From an uncultured Oscillospiraceae bacterium (GTDB lineage: Bacteria; Bacillota; Clostridia; Oscillospirales; Oscillospiraceae): a stretch of 6,179 nt of DNA. A program made the translations under genes and the position numbers. Below, in pieces: positions 5,677 through 6,179 of the stretch (the stretch's first letter is position 1; every line of letters starts with the position of its first letter). The stretch lies in contig CAUFAM010000074.1 of assembly GCA_959022875.1 (NCBI GenBank), positions 1 through 6,179 of the forward strand, read 5' to 3'. Below the pieces are notes generated by a model. It did no database searches. It was given only the letters and a program-made list of their open reading frames with translations, and was not told the DNA's origin.

Positions 5677-5705
5677 TTTACTAGGATAAATTGGTGTGCT
5701 ATAAT
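5677..5705 (+). promoter_or_regulatory. Promoter of the aminotransferase gene
   Basis: -35 TTTACT (5677-5682), a 17-nt spacer and a perfect -10 TATAAT (5700-5705), preceded by TGC as an extended -10 element. The start should be near 5712, giving a leader of about 40 nt before ATG 5754. The -35 begins 2 nt after the terminator-like hairpin. Confidence 0.87.
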
Positions 5706-5753
5706 ATGCCCATGTCATTATGCCGCTTTGGGCGGTTTCAGGAGGTTGTGTCC

Positions 5754-6179
5754 ATGGTTTCGGAACGTATGAAGGGACTGGGTACCGCCCGGTCTGTGAT
5801 CCGTGAATTGTTTGAGTATGGAAAAATCCGGGCCGCGGAGGTTGGCGCGGAAAATGTATTTGACTTTTCCATCGGAAATCCCAGCGTGCCCGCCCCGGCA
5901 GCAGTCAACGAAACGGCTATTCGCCTGCTGCAGGAGCAGCCCGATCTGATCCACTGCTATACCAGTGCCCAGGGCGACCTGGGTGCCCGGCAGCGCTTTG
6001 CCGATTCCCTCAACCGCCGCTTTGGTACAAGCTATTCCGCCGACCGGCTTTATATTACTGTGGGTGCGGCGGCCTCCCTGTGCTGTGTCTTCAATGGCCT
6101 TACCTGCCCCGGGGATGAGTTTATTGTGTTTGCTCCTTATTTCCCGGAGTACAAGGTGTTTATCGAGGGAGCGGGTGCC
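5754..6179 (+). CDS. PLP-dependent aminotransferase, class I/II (3' end beyond window)
   Basis: The first 142 residues of a fold-type I aminotransferase, a cytoplasmic enzyme that moves amino groups between an amino acid and a 2-oxo acid using pyridoxal phosphate. Visible segments are FSIGNPSVPAP (38-48), the N-terminal substrate-side motif; HCYTSAQGDLGARQRFADSL (67-86), matching the usual Y-x-x-x-x-G-x-x-x-L-R region; ITVGAAASL (101-109), the cofactor-phosphate loop; and PGDEFIVFAPYFPEYKVF (119-136), including the aromatic residue that stacks on PLP. The catalytic lysine lies beyond the edge. Full members have about 390-400 residues. ATG 5754 follows SD AGGAGG (5740-5745) by 8 nt; the in-frame GTG at 5748 is too close to the SD. 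It has its own promoter. The amino acid substrate cannot be told from this part. Confidence 0.92.
   Translation, partial: MVSERMKGLGTARSVIRELFEYGKIRAAEVGAENVFDFSIGNPSVPAPAAVNETAIRLLQEQPDLIHCYTSAQGDLGARQRFADSLNRRFGTSYSADRLYITVGAAASLCCVFNGLTCPGDEFIVFAPYFPEYKVFIEGAGA

Overview
The window looks like chromosomal DNA of a GC-rich, anaerobic, gut-type Firmicute (Clostridia). The Oscillospiraceae/Flavonifractor-like group is my inference. The reasons are a ptb-buk butyrate pair, Gram-positive Shine-Dalgarno (SD) sites, use of TTG and GTG starts, AT-rich sigma-A-type promoters between GC-rich genes, and protein motifs typical of clostridial MATE and PTS enzyme I families. I could run no database search, so the taxonomic placement is tentative.

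Layout from left to right. (1) A + strand MATE efflux transporter, probably starting at a TTG at 84. It converges on (2) a - strand gene for an unrecognised membrane protein with about eight helices. The two share a bidirectional terminator. The membrane gene has a clear extended -10 promoter and a small hairpin just upstream of its SD. (3) A single - strand tRNA-Thr(CGT) with encoded CCA, a near-consensus promoter and a terminator directly behind the CCA. (4) A + strand two-gene operon, ptb-buk (phosphate butyryltransferase and butyrate kinase, 13 nt apart), which turns butyryl-CoA into butyrate with one ATP gained. (5) A second bidirectional terminator shared with a convergent - strand gene. 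That gene encodes only the N-terminal (phospho-histidine) half of PTS enzyme I, with no PEP-binding domain. (6) A 253-bp divergent intergenic region with two good promoters separated by a long terminator-like hairpin. (7) The first 142 codons of a fold-type I PLP-dependent aminotransferase, cut by the right edge.

How the parts may work together: ptb and buk are one functional unit in fermentative energy conservation. The other genes are separate transcription units with their own promoters and terminators, and nothing seen ties them mechanistically to butyrate formation. The most unusual item is the stand-alone enzyme I N-terminal domain protein. It keeps the active-site histidine at the canonical position (H187; E. 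coli enzyme I uses H189) but ends at the domain boundary. It could therefore exchange phosphate with HPr but should not be able to take it from PEP directly. No mobile element, CRISPR array or rRNA was seen.
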